From NCBI RefSeq assembly GCF_019703835.1, contig NZ_AP023055.1, positions 682,001-746,000 on the forward strand: a stretch of 64,000 nucleotides of DNA, given 5' to 3'. The translations under genes and the position numbers were made by a program. Below are positions 45,559-54,280 of the stretch, in pieces. The DNA comes from Thaumasiovibrio subtropicus. GTDB lineage: Bacteria; Pseudomonadota; Gammaproteobacteria; Enterobacterales; Vibrionaceae. Each line of letters starts with the position of its first letter. Within the stretch, counting starts at the first letter, position 1. The notes below the pieces were generated by a model, which worked only from the letters and a program-made list of their open reading frames with translations, was not told where the DNA came from and did no database searches.

Positions 45559-46364
45559 ACGCGATAAAAATTAATGAGTGTGTTTAAAGTCTATATGGGA
45601 TTCGTTTTAACGGGTGTCCCAGAATGTTACGAGGTGTGAATAGACTGCAACGCATTAATGAATTGACATAAGCCGTCGTTTTCTCTCATTTTTTTGTGAT
45701 GCGAATTTTTAATTTGTCAGCGGGCGTGAGTTAGTAGTGAATTATTACAGTATTGGGTATTAATTCGTACAGATTATGTGGAAATAGCCACCGCATTGTG
45801 CACTTTACCTGACTGATATGCATAAAAATGCATCCGGTGGTGGCTGTGTAGACAGAATGCTGATACTCGCAAGTACGATACCGCTAAAGCAAAAGTGATG
45901 ATTGCTTACTAAGATGTATGTGCAATGAATACCTTAAAAATAATCTTGTCTTATTTTGTTACATTCGCTGTATCGAATCATTGAAGGCAGTGCTTTTGGG
46001 TTGGTAATCCATTGAGTTTGGTGGTTTGATGGGAAAATGAGTGTGATAGCGCTATACCTTTGCACTTGAATGGTTAGGCAGTATTCCTGCAATTAATATA
46101 CTCAAGTAACCTCAAAATACATGCTCAGCGAGAATGTCTTGGTTTGTCAGCAAAGCATAGCTTTAACGGTCTCGTGGGCTAGATCGAAAGGTAGGTATAC
46201 GCCCGCTAATAAGTACAGACCGCTGAGACGTAAAAGGAGAAAGGCGATTTAAGTTGGCACGCGCGACCGACAAATGAACAGAGACTTATGTCAGGAGGGC
46301 GTGCCGATGGTGAATGTTGTCACTCACGTCACCGCTAGTGAATCTTTGTCACTTGAGTATCGTG
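45559..46364. other. Long intergenic region with structured segments
   Basis: 806 bp. It contains a nested inverted repeat at 45786-45845 (AGCCACC/GGTGGCT outside, ATGCAT-AAAA-ATGCAT inside), a minus-strand repeat copy (46095-46185), and GGCACGC/GCGTGCC arms near 46256 and 46299. A short frame after AGGAGGG (from 46302) is too short to support. The region may encode an RNA. Confidence 0.4.
46095..46185 (-). repeat. Dispersed intergenic repeat, copy 6
   Basis: Reads on the minus strand as TTTAAAGCTATGCTTTGCTG, ACAAACCAAGACATTCTCGC, TGAGCATGTATTTTGAGGTT, ACTTGAGTATATT, matching the consensus tail. Confidence 0.8.
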
Positions 46365-46784
46365 TTAGCGAGTAAACACAAAAGTATGCGCTTCACCTTT
46401 AAGGGTGACTTCACTCTCGTTTAGAAACTCTACATGGACACCCTGACTCAGTGCTTGCATAAACTGAGCTTCAATCGTTGCCACTTCATTTTGAATGCAC
46501 ATCATTTTAGTGCTTGCCAATGCTGGTGCAGACAAATGGGTACCATCAAGCGTCGCGTCACCGAAAAAGCGGTTGCAACCCCCAACGCCTGTAATGCGTC
46601 CGCCGGTTTCAAGGGTAAAGTTTGGCACTTGTTTGACGATCTCGGTATCGATAAAGGCACCATCGATCTGAGAAAGTTGCCATTCTTTATTAAACAACTG
46701 GTCACCGATCTTTGCTGAGTTTGAACTTGTCATACAACCTGCCAATATCAAAGCAGATGCCATTGCTGCGATTGTTTTTTTCAT
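46365..46784 (-). CDS. META domain lipoprotein (HslJ-like)
   Basis: 139 residues from the ATG complementary to 46782-46784 (AAAGGCTC upstream). Signal peptide with lipobox LILAGC, so the protein is lipidated at Cys17. The META domain shows WQLSQIDG, ITGVGGCNRFFGDATLDG and TKMMC, as in HslJ, a heat-inducible outer-membrane-associated protein. HslJ relatives are linked to novobiocin resistance and stress. Likely outer membrane. Confidence 0.88.
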   Translation of the reverse strand: MKKTIAAMASALILAGCMTSSNSAKIGDQLFNKEWQLSQIDGAFIDTEIVKQVPNFTLETGGRITGVGGCNRFFGDATLDGTHLSAPALASTKMMCIQNEVATIEAQFMQALSQGVHVEFLNESEVTLKGEAHTFVFTR

Positions 46785-46844
46785 TATGAGCCTTTGTTGG
46801 TGTTTAAGAAAAGAATCGTGCTCACATTGGGGTGAGCCCATCAA

Positions 46845-47015
46845 TATACTCTAGCTATCTCAAGAAACTGGTCACTTCCCAAAGGGCGAGTTTTCTAGAT
46901 GCGCCATCTTTGTTACTGCTTGTCGATTTAGCCCACTAGATCTTCGAAGCAGTGCCTTGCTGACAAACTTAGAACATTTCACTGAACGAGCGCCCTGAGG
47001 TAGCTTGAGGATATG
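46845..47015 (+). repeat. Dispersed intergenic repeat, copy 7 (full length, inverted ends)
   Basis: The left end ATATACTCTAGCTATCTCAA and the right end (reverse complement ATATCCTCAAGCTACCTCAG) are imperfect inverted repeats. Inside lie CACTTCCCAAAGGGCGAG, CGCCATCTTTGTTACTGC, CGATTTAGCCCACTAGATCT, GAAGCAGTGCCTTGCTGACA and CACTGAACGAGCGCC. This is the longest and best copy and has a MITE-like layout. Confidence 0.8.
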
Positions 47016-47252
47016 CCTAATGTGACTACTAAAATTTTACTTTAGTTCCTCAAAGGTAGCGACCATAGATTGGGCTAAGTTTCCATTTATTATGATAAAT
47101 ACATGTTAATTTCATGTGTTATTGCGTTAACTAACAGCAGAAAACTTCAAAACAACGCTTAATGGTGGCTGTATATGATATCGGTTTTATTGTTAATTGG
47201 CAGATGAATAGTCGGCTGATTATAATTTATTCAGGTCTTAACACTGCTAAAA

Positions 47253-47268
47253 TGTGATTTAAGCCACA
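47253..47268. promoter_or_regulatory. CRP-like site upstream of ald
   Basis: TGTGATTTAAGCCACA: TGTGA-N6-CCACA differs from the TGTGA-N6-TCACA dyad by one base. Lies 158 nt upstream of the ald start. Confidence 0.45.
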
Positions 47269-47426
47269 TTTAACACTGTGACGGCATTCACAAATAGTTA
47301 TATATTCTGCGATATATTATTTTGTTGGATGGAGTGTTCAAAGAATGGTGAAAAAACAGTGCCACATTCCGAAACTTTTCACATACTTTGTATATAACGC
47401 TCAAACAACGAAGTAGGAAGAAAGAG

Positions 47427-48545
47427 ATGATTATCGGTGTACCTAAAGAGATTAAAGTTCATGAGTACCGTGTAGGTATGGTTCCAGCCTCTGTTAAAGA
47501 GCTGGTTTCTCATGGTCACTCTGTTTACGTGGAAACCCAAGCGGGTACCGGTATCGGTTTCAGTGATGAAGACTACGTTGCTGTTGGTGCAGAGATTCTG
47601 CCAACGGCTGCGGATGTGTTCGCCAAAGCTGAGATGATTGTTAAAGTAAAAGAGCCTCAAGCCGTTGAACGTGCAATGCTGCGTGAAGGTCAGATTCTGT
47701 TTACTTATCTACACCTTGCTCCGGACCCAGAGCAAACGCATGACCTTATCAATAGTAAAGCAGTGTGTATTGCTTACGAAACGGTTACAGATGACAAGGG
47801 CCAACTACCACTTCTCGCGCCTATGTCTGAAGTTGCTGGCCGTATGTCTATCCAAGCAGGTGCCTTTGCGCTTGAGAAATCTCGCGGTGGTCGTGGCATG
47901 CTTCTTGGCGGTGTACCTGGTGTTGAACCAGCGAAAGTTGTCGTTATTGGTGGTGGTGTTGTCGGTGCGAATGCAGCACAAATGGCTGTGGGTTTGCGCG
48001 CTGACGTAACCATCCTTGACCGCAATATCGACGTGCTGCGCTCACTTGACGCACAGTTTGCGGGTAAAGTGAAAGCGGTATACTCAACGAAAGACGCGAT
48101 TGAGAAACATGTATTGGACGCAGACCTCGTCATTGGTGGTGTATTGGTGAAAGGTGCGGCTGCGCCTAAGCTCATTACTGCCGATCTCGTTAAGCGAATG
48201 AAGCCAGGTGCGGCAATTGTTGATGTGGCAATTGACCAAGGTGGTTGTGCAGAGACATCACATGCGACTACTCACAGTGAGCCGACTTACATTGTTGATG
48301 ATGTGGTTCACTACTGTGTTGCAAACATGCCGGGTGCCGTCGCGCGTACTTCTACCTTCGCGCTAAATAATGCGACACTGCCATACATTGTTGCACTCGC
48401 GAACAAAGGTTATAAGCAAGCCCTACTTGACGACAAGCACCTTATGAATGGTTTGAACGTATTCAATGGCCAAATCACTTGTGAAGAAGTATCTGAAGCT
48501 TTGGATCTTCCATATGTTGCAGCAGAAGATGTCATTGTTGCTTAA
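47427..48545 (+). CDS. ald: Alanine dehydrogenase
   Basis: 372 residues from ATG 47427. Starts MIIGVPKEIKVHEYRVGMVP, the family N-terminus with the pyruvate-binding Arg and Lys region; VKVKEPQ, LFTYLHLAPD (catalytic His near residue 95), and the NAD-binding loop VVIGGGVVGANAAQMAVGL. It converts L-alanine and NAD+ to pyruvate, ammonia and NADH reversibly. GGAAGAAAGAG precedes the ATG. A strong terminator follows. Confidence 0.97.
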   Translation: MIIGVPKEIKVHEYRVGMVPASVKELVSHGHSVYVETQAGTGIGFSDEDYVAVGAEILPTAADVFAKAEMIVKVKEPQAVERAMLREGQILFTYLHLAPDPEQTHDLINSKAVCIAYETVTDDKGQLPLLAPMSEVAGRMSIQAGAFALEKSRGGRGMLLGGVPGVEPAKVVVIGGGVVGANAAQMAVGLRADVTILDRNIDVLRSLDAQFAGKVKAVYSTKDAIEKHVLDADLVIGGVLVKGAAAPKLITADLVKRMKPGAAIVDVAIDQGGCAETSHATTHSEPTYIVDDVVHYCVANMPGAVARTSTFALNNATLPYIVALANKGYKQALLDDKHLMNGLNVFNGQITCEEVSEALDLPYVAAEDVIVA

Positions 48546-48630
48546 TTTGCAATAGTCGGTGTTGTCAGTGTGGTTTCCTCTTGCGCCACACTGATACATC
48601 CACTGTAGGCAAATTTAGGTCACAAAATAA

Positions 48631-48658
48631 AAACCCACACCTAGGTGTGGGTTTTTTG
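48631..48658. terminator. Bidirectional terminator between ald and DUF3010 gene
   Basis: AACCCACACC-TA-GGTGTGGGTT palindrome with A run on the left and TTTTTT on the right, so it works on both strands for the two convergent genes. Confidence 0.9.
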
Positions 48659-48682
48659 ATACTCGGCGTAATACTTGACGTA

Positions 48683-49108
48683 TTATTTCATGTTTAAGAA
48701 AGCAAATGCGGTGGTAAATGTATCTTCTTGGAAAGGCTTAAGGCCTACATCTTTTGCTTTCATTTTTAGAGGGTTACGCTTCAAACTGGCTTTTCTGTCT
48801 TCAAAAGAGAGGACGTTCACATTCAGCGCAGTGATCAATTGAATGGCAGCTTCTAACTTGAAACTCAAACCCGGCGCAGCGAGTTTACCTTTGCTAATGC
48901 GCTCGCCAATCACCACATTTTCTACCTGATAATCTTCCATCAGTTTGGCGAACTTGGTCTGGAAAATCTCAAGGTCTTCAGATGTGTGGGTAACCGGGAT
49001 CGAAATCGCAGTAACGCGACAGTCATGAATCGCCATCATGCCTTGTTCCATTGATGCAAGAACAACAATTGCTTCATGATTTTTGATTTCTACGGCGCAA
49101 ATTTTCAT
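48683..49108 (-). CDS. DUF3010 family protein
   Basis: 141 residues. Begins MKICAVEIKNHEAIVVLASM and contains VVIGERISKGKLAAPGLSFK and RNPLKMKAKDVGLKPFQEDT, typical of this Vibrio/Shewanella-type conserved family. The first strand and acidic residue followed by a second VVIGER strand suggest an RNase-H/actin-like fold, which is inference. Cytoplasmic. Function unknown. AGGATT precedes the ATG. Confidence 0.82.
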   Translation of the reverse strand: MKICAVEIKNHEAIVVLASMEQGMMAIHDCRVTAISIPVTHTSEDLEIFQTKFAKLMEDYQVENVVIGERISKGKLAAPGLSFKLEAAIQLITALNVNVLSFEDRKASLKRNPLKMKAKDVGLKPFQEDTFTTAFAFLNMK

Positions 49109-49209
49109 TGTGTAATCCTGTGAACAGTTTGGGCGGCATTATACCCGAGTCGCTTTAAATTGCGAGTCGCGACGCACACCCAATCTGTCGCCGTTAACCA
49201 GAAACGTCT

Positions 49210-50091
49210 TTATAGCTGAACGGTAAACTTCTCACCGAGTGACATGGCGAGATTATTGTCGTAGTAAGCCGCTTCATTAATAAAATGCGGGTAGGCTTCG
49301 TAATCGCCTTTCCAGCAGATCTCTTCGCCTGAAAAGAGTGTAAAAATTGGGTCACCGTTACGGAGAGGTTTGAAGTCGTTGTCTTGCACATTCTTATGCA
49401 CCATACCAATGCGTTCACCGTTGTGATCCATCGGTAAGGTCAGGGTCTCTTTATAACGGTAGGCATCATAGTCGTCGAGCTTAGGTAACGTGCCAGCATT
49501 GACATGTTCGATGTAGTCGAGAATGTGTTGCGTCATCTCTTCCATTTCATCTAACACGTCTTGGCGAAGCACCGACTGAGGTTGCGGCCCGATTTCAACA
49601 ATGACGCCTTGTTCAGCAATTGAGCTGACGAAATAGTGCTCGTCAACTGTCGACTGGTCTTCAAATACAATCACTGAAGAGGGCATCTGCTGACGAAGAT
49701 ACGCACCCATCTGTTTATTGTAATCATCTGATTGCAAAAGAATCAGTGTTGGACCCATGTTGCTGGTCGTATTGTGGAGATCGATGATGAGATCCGTTTT
49801 CGCATTGCCTTTCGGGCCAAGTTGCAAATTCATCACTTTTGCTCGGCTTTGCTCGTAGTTTGTCAATGCGGGGTTTTCCAAGTCACTGACTAAAAACTGG
49901 CGATTCAAATCGCAATCAAGATAGCGTTTGTTTTCTTCAAATGCTTTCGGATTGGCAAAGAGCGTTTGGGTTGAAAAACTGTCACGAATAATTTGCTCTG
50001 GGTATTGTTCCCATTTACGAAGTAGATAGATACCGCTAAATTCGTTGCCATGTGTACCGCCGACAATTGCAACTGATTCGATCTTCTTCAT
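49210..50091 (-). CDS. Aspartoacylase (AspA/AstE family)
   Basis: 293 residues. Zinc ligands in GGTHGNEFSG (His and Glu) and in LIIDLHNTTSNMG (His), with substrate arginine region CDLNRQF and catalytic Glu in GVIVEIGPQPQ. This is the N-acyl-aspartate deacylase branch of the carboxypeptidase family, releasing aspartate (or a related amino acid) from an N-acyl form. AAGGAAG precedes the ATG. DUF3010 follows after ~100 nt on the same strand. Confidence 0.88.
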   Translation of the reverse strand: MKKIESVAIVGGTHGNEFSGIYLLRKWEQYPEQIIRDSFSTQTLFANPKAFEENKRYLDCDLNRQFLVSDLENPALTNYEQSRAKVMNLQLGPKGNAKTDLIIDLHNTTSNMGPTLILLQSDDYNKQMGAYLRQQMPSSVIVFEDQSTVDEHYFVSSIAEQGVIVEIGPQPQSVLRQDVLDEMEEMTQHILDYIEHVNAGTLPKLDDYDAYRYKETLTLPMDHNGERIGMVHKNVQDNDFKPLRNGDPIFTLFSGEEICWKGDYEAYPHFINEAAYYDNNLAMSLGEKFTVQL

Positions 50092-50223
50092 TTGATCTTC
50101 CTTATACCAAGTACTTTCTTTGTCGCCTGCCTAGATAGCGATAGAGAGTTTATGTAGCTATCGCGAGGCGAGTTGATAATGATTCCCAGCTTACGTGATA
50201 TTTATTGCGTTTGCACTGAATTT

Positions 50224-51126
50224 TTATTCATTATTGTGGTTGTGCTCGTTGTAGGCTTGTTGAATAAATCGACTGAGTTCGCGGAGTTTACGCGGTACAA
50301 AGCGCAGGCTAGGAAAGGTTGCGTAAATCTTGGTTTCTTTGTGTATGTGTTCAGGTAAAACTTGATGAAGTTGTCCTGACTGCAATTGACTCGCGATAAG
50401 TAAATAAGGAACAAAAAGGATACCTTGCCCCGCTAAGCAAAGTTGGACGAGGCTTTGGGGAGAGTTAACGCTAAAGTTGCCAGATAGAGAGCGTGTATAG
50501 TGGTGACGACCATCAGTAAACTGCCACTCAAATGCGCCTTCAGTCTGTGCTTTGAACCCTAAGCAGTTATGTTGATAAAGATCTGCTGGGTGGGTCGGTG
50601 AACCATGAGTGTTGAGATAAGACGGAGAAGCGCAAGCGACCCAGCGGTGAGCAAATATCGGTTCGCTGATCATTTGTGGGTGAACACTGCTGGTCGTCGA
50701 TAAAACGAGATCAAGATTGTCACTGAGCGGTAGCGATTCATGCGTTAATGTGAGGTCTAGATTGACCTGAGGGTGCTTTGCACTAAAACGGCTCAAGGCG
50801 ATGGGCAGAATTATCTCTCCGTCTACGTAGGGCGCGGCCAGTTTGATGGTACCACTGAATGATAGGGGCTCAGATTGCAACGCCGTGTTCGCCGCTGTCA
50901 GCAAGGATTGCGCTTGTTGCGCGTATTCGAAGAGCGTGTTGCCTGCTTCTGTTGGCGTCAGGGTTGGAAGGTGCCGATGAAGTAATTGAGAGCTAGCTTT
51001 TCGTTCCATTGCCGCTAGCTTCTCAGTTAACTCCTGTTCAGACTGCTTAAGTTGATCTGCAGCACTGCGAACATTTCCACGTGTCACTAAGTGGTAAAAA
51101 ATGATGAGGTCGTCAAACTGGGTCAT
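50224..51126 (-). CDS. LysR family transcriptional regulator
   Basis: 300 residues. N-terminal HTH (DLIIFYHLVTRGNVRSAADQ, then LKQSEQELTEKLAAMER) with less canonical residues than usual, LLHRHLPTLTPTEAG, and a LysR substrate-binding domain of the CrgA/PP2 group (GTIKLAAPYVDGEIILPIAL, DLVLSTTSS, SPSYLNTHGSPTHPADLYQH). Target genes unknown; the divergent neighbour to the right reads the same way, so it may be autoregulated. Confidence 0.86.
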   Translation of the reverse strand: MTQFDDLIIFYHLVTRGNVRSAADQLKQSEQELTEKLAAMERKASSQLLHRHLPTLTPTEAGNTLFEYAQQAQSLLTAANTALQSEPLSFSGTIKLAAPYVDGEIILPIALSRFSAKHPQVNLDLTLTHESLPLSDNLDLVLSTTSSVHPQMISEPIFAHRWVACASPSYLNTHGSPTHPADLYQHNCLGFKAQTEGAFEWQFTDGRHHYTRSLSGNFSVNSPQSLVQLCLAGQGILFVPYLLIASQLQSGQLHQVLPEHIHKETKIYATFPSLRFVPRKLRELSRFIQQAYNEHNHNNE

Positions 51127-51325
51127 AGTGCCTGCTCGTTAAGGATGGACGGATTGCGGTGTGATTGCATTGAGCATGGCAGCGATTAAAGCGTTTTTTT
51201 GAAGTGGAAGTCGCGCTGAAGACGTGGTGCGGTGAGGGAATTCAGGGTTATGTATAGTTTTAATGGTGGCTATGTGAGTCTAAGGACACTGTCTTGCGAG
51301 CGAGTTCCCAAAAAGGCAGAGCGAA

Positions 51326-51355
51326 GACCCAACTGAGTGAAGCGAGTGTTGGGTC
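51326..51355. terminator. Hairpin downstream of lipoprotein gene
   Basis: GACCCAAC (51326-51333) pairs with GTTGGGTC (51348-51355). Lies 30 nt past the stop of the minus-strand lipoprotein gene. The minus-strand tail is only partly T-rich. Confidence 0.45.
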
Positions 51356-51386
51356 AACGAACAAAAGAGTGAGGGCGTTAAAAGAC

Positions 51387-51851
51387 TTACTGCAGTAGAG
51401 ACTGCGCGGCTGTGTTTGGATCGATTTCTGCGCTACCGATGCATTCTGAGATTTGCTCTACTTGGTCGAGGTTGTCGATACGACTCATGATGTGCTCTAA
51501 CGCAAGGCAAGCACCGTAATACTGACTGTGAGACTCTAAGTTGTCTGCAGTCAGCCCTCCAGTTTTATCATTAGTACGTGCAAGGCAGCGCTCGTGGGGT
51601 AGGGCGAGCTCAGCTAAACATTGGGTACGCGAAATATTGTAGCAGCCGATGTAGCTAGGCTGATCGCAAAAGATGCTACGGCCATTTTTTTCCAGTTTTT
51701 CTGTCATGATGTCCACGACAAGAGTATCGACATTCAGTACTTGCTCAGCGGGTTCAGGGTGACTGATTGCGGCTTCTTTAGCGCTACTCTCATCGTCTGT
51801 TGATGCACAGCCTGTGATTGCCAATGCCATTACTAAGTAAAGGTATTTCAT
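51387..51851 (-). CDS. Lipoprotein of unknown function
   Basis: 154 residues. Signal peptide with lipobox LAITGCAST (Cys15). The mature part has six more cysteines (FCDQPSYIGCYNISRTQC, ERC, GACLALEH, SECIG), likely forming disulfides in the periplasm. AAGGACG precedes the ATG. No family recognised. Confidence 0.75.
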   Translation of the reverse strand: MKYLYLVMALAITGCASTDDESSAKEAAISHPEPAEQVLNVDTLVVDIMTEKLEKNGRSIFCDQPSYIGCYNISRTQCLAELALPHERCLARTNDKTGGLTADNLESHSQYYGACLALEHIMSRIDNLDQVEQISECIGSAEIDPNTAAQSLLQ

Positions 51852-51947
51852 GGTCTTAACGTCCTTGATAGATGAATCAACCGAGTATACCAGCTTGAAT
51901 GAATAAGAAACGCGCGGATTTTAAGATTGCGCGACCAAGTTAAAAAA

Positions 51948-51971
51948 ACGCCCCAACAAATATTGGGGCGT
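51948..51971 (-). terminator. Rho-independent terminator
   Basis: ACGCCCCAA / TTGGGGCGT stem; on the minus strand followed by TTTTTTAAC. It terminates the beta-propeller lipoprotein gene. Confidence 0.9.
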
Positions 51972-51998
51972 TGTGATTAGAAAGGATTGACTGGGCGG

Positions 51999-53789
51999 TT
52001 AGAAGTCGATGCGAAACACAGACGTTGTGCCACTGACTTCATTACCGACAGCAAGGAAATGCTGCCCAGTGCGCTCGAAATGCACAATTGACTCTGGTCC
52101 TAGATCGCCAGCGGCTGGATTGTAGGTGCCACTTTCGCACTCACCATCTTCATTGACTTCACTACAAACGTTGTATTCAAAATGACGATTGTTGAGGTAG
52201 GTGACAAAGTGGGCGTGCTGCGGATCTGTGACATCGTAGGCCATAATGCCACCTTGGCGCTCTAACCCGATAAAGGCATAGTAACGATCGTTGATGTTCG
52301 CGACGGTGATTGCTTCTGGTTCTACCCCCTTATCATCACTGCGGTCATCAGCACTGCTGTTGCTGTCATTGGTGCTGTTGAGATGCAAGCGATCTGCCGC
52401 GAAAACGATATGGGCAAATTGAGAACCACTGTCGAATACAAGCTGGCCATCAGCATTGAAGATTGAGAAAGAGCGCGCGCCAAACGCTTGTACAGGCTCA
52501 TCTGCACTTAACATGCCTTCAGGTTTTATGACTTTGAGTCGACCAAGTTGTTTCTTGTCTGCAAGCGCTTCTGCGAGTGGGTGTGCCGGGTCAACGTTAA
52601 GTTTTGCGCCACGAACTTCATCAAGGTAAACGATACACAAGTCCTGTTCTGTTTGATAGGCGTCAGTCCCTGCAAAATCATCACCATCCCATTTGTATCC
52701 GGCTTCATCGCAATTGAACTGTGTGGTGTCAAAGCCGTATTCACGACCATCCCCTTCGTTTGCTGTCACGATAAAGGTTTCGCCATTTACTGTGTAAGTT
52801 GCAATGCTATCTGGCATGAACAGGCCTTCTAACCCCTGATAGCGTTGAAAGTTGCCGATGAGTTTGTCTTTATTTGAAGCATCAAGGGAGTATTCTCCCC
52901 AAGATTTGCTGCCTAGTCCCCAAATAGTATCTACCGTGGCAGAATTAACATCTATTGTCGCGATGGCATTGTTTTCTTGCATTGCAACGTAGAGCTTACC
53001 GTTGTCAGCGAAGGCTAAATACTCAGGCTCTAGGTCTTGCGCAACAGTGGCATTCGGCGCGGAAATTCGCACATTTTTACCCAGACTACTATGGCGATGC
53101 TCTCCGCGATTAAAAGCGCGGAAGTCGATTTGATGTACGATGGCATTGCCGAATCCGGCTTGTACATCAATGAGCGTGACACTGCCTTCAGGGTCATCAC
53201 TATAACGGTCGTTTGGCTCGCCTTCGTTGGCTGATGCGATGTAACGTCCATCTTTGGAGAAGCTGACCATGTCGGGTAGCGCTCCGGCTGGGTACGTCGC
53301 GACTAGGCTTAAATCGTCAGCGCGGTAAACGGCGATAATGCCATCACGTTGCTTGTTGGCATTTTCAATTGCGACGGCGACGTAGCCTTCATAGGTGGAC
53401 ACACTGTTCGCCGCACCGATGTTAATCCCCGCTTGTTGTCCAGCTAGAGTGAGATCAATGTAGCTGTTGCTACTTGGCTTGCTGTTTTCATCAAGGCGTA
53501 ATACGTCGACACGTGCAGCCTGCGCATTAACAACAAAGAGCTGGTCAGTACAAGCATCATAGTTAACGATTTCGGCTGCCGAGCTATCAAACTCAGCACG
53601 GGCAGTATGGGTGCCGACTAAGGTGAGGCCGCTAATTGACATTTCTGAATGTGGTGCGGCTTTTGCACTCTGGCAACTTACAGCGGTCGCTTTAACGGCT
53701 GTTTGCTTTTCAGTATGGGTTTCCGTGGTACACCCAGCAGTGAGGGTGAGAGTACATGCCGCAGCGAGCGCAGAGTACTTAAGCTTCAT
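51999..53789 (-). CDS. Choice-of-anchor I beta-propeller lipoprotein
   Basis: 596 residues. Signal peptide with lipobox LTAGCTT (Cys20). The mature protein is a beta-propeller of the choice-of-anchor I type: AEIVNYDACTDQLFVVNAQA, ANEGEPNDRYSDDPEGSVTL, LEPEYLAFADNGKLYVA, GVEPEAITVANINDRYYAFI and GPESIVHF. In other bacteria this domain is joined to 5'-nucleotidase or phosphatase domains; here it is alone. It lies divergent from a purine permease with a PurR-type site in between, 111 nt from its start. AAGGATT precedes the ATG. Confidence 0.86.
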   Translation of the reverse strand: MKLKYSALAAACTLTLTAGCTTETHTEKQTAVKATAVSCQSAKAAPHSEMSISGLTLVGTHTARAEFDSSAAEIVNYDACTDQLFVVNAQAARVDVLRLDENSKPSSNSYIDLTLAGQQAGINIGAANSVSTYEGYVAVAIENANKQRDGIIAVYRADDLSLVATYPAGALPDMVSFSKDGRYIASANEGEPNDRYSDDPEGSVTLIDVQAGFGNAIVHQIDFRAFNRGEHRHSSLGKNVRISAPNATVAQDLEPEYLAFADNGKLYVAMQENNAIATIDVNSATVDTIWGLGSKSWGEYSLDASNKDKLIGNFQRYQGLEGLFMPDSIATYTVNGETFIVTANEGDGREYGFDTTQFNCDEAGYKWDGDDFAGTDAYQTEQDLCIVYLDEVRGAKLNVDPAHPLAEALADKKQLGRLKVIKPEGMLSADEPVQAFGARSFSIFNADGQLVFDSGSQFAHIVFAADRLHLNSTNDSNSSADDRSDDKGVEPEAITVANINDRYYAFIGLERQGGIMAYDVTDPQHAHFVTYLNNRHFEYNVCSEVNEDGECESGTYNPAAGDLGPESIVHFERTGQHFLAVGNEVSGTTSVFRIDF

Positions 53790-54280
53790 TTTCGAATCCT
53801 TGAGTAATGAGAGAACCTAGATTTATTGAGAAATCACCATAATTACAATTTGTTACAACTGTATTTAATGTAAATGATTTGTTTTGCTTTTGTAATGCTG
53901 CGCAAACGTTTGCCTTGTGATGTAGATCTCTAATTGACGCCTTTCTCTAACTATCTGATTTGTCGATAGTGAATCAGTGTGTTCGATAGCGCCATGTCTA
54001 GAACCACGGAATATGAAATGTTAATTGTTTGGGATTGTAATATATTGGATTTATTCATGATATTGAGATTTTTATCTTAAAAGATACAATTCGCCGCGAT
54101 CTACCTATTAAGCGGTAATAAGCCCCAAATTTCTCTGTGCTGGCTAGCCGGCATGCCACAGTTTACGGCTGTTTCGAATACGTGTTTTGCGGATTTGCTT
54201 AATTGGTAGTCTTCACATCATGCGACTGGTTGGATGTTGCGCCCAGCGATGAAGATTTGATTAGCAGAATAGGTATCAGA
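53790..54280. other. Divergent promoter region with PurR box
   Basis: 491 bp between the beta-propeller lipoprotein and the purine permease. Holds the PurR-type site at 53900-53915, an AT-rich stretch (53990-54080), and a GC-rich imperfect dyad near 54139-54165 (CTGTG ... CACAG). No purine riboswitch consensus was found. Confidence 0.5.
53900..53915. promoter_or_regulatory. PurR operator between propeller lipoprotein and purine permease
   Basis: GCGCAAACGTTTGCCT carries the intact GCAAACGTTTGC core of the PurR consensus. It is 111 nt from the lipoprotein start and ~365 nt from the permease start. Confidence 0.75.

Larger units (their letters stand above)
46785..47426. other. Regulatory region upstream of ald, with full repeat copy
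   Basis: 642 bp. Contains a full-length dispersed repeat (46845-47015), then ~400 bp of AT-rich DNA with a CRP-like site at 47253-47268. Such a long leader fits a multi-site promoter; ald genes elsewhere are controlled by Lrp or AldR-type proteins (established knowledge), but no site for these was recognised. Confidence 0.5.

Noticed and set aside
46302..46376. 24-codon frame following AGGAGGG
   Set aside because: Too short and runs into the META lipoprotein gene end; no conservation evidence.
53990..54200. Purine riboswitch before the NCS2 permease
   Set aside because: The conserved purine aptamer loop sequences are missing; the PurR box explains purine control better.
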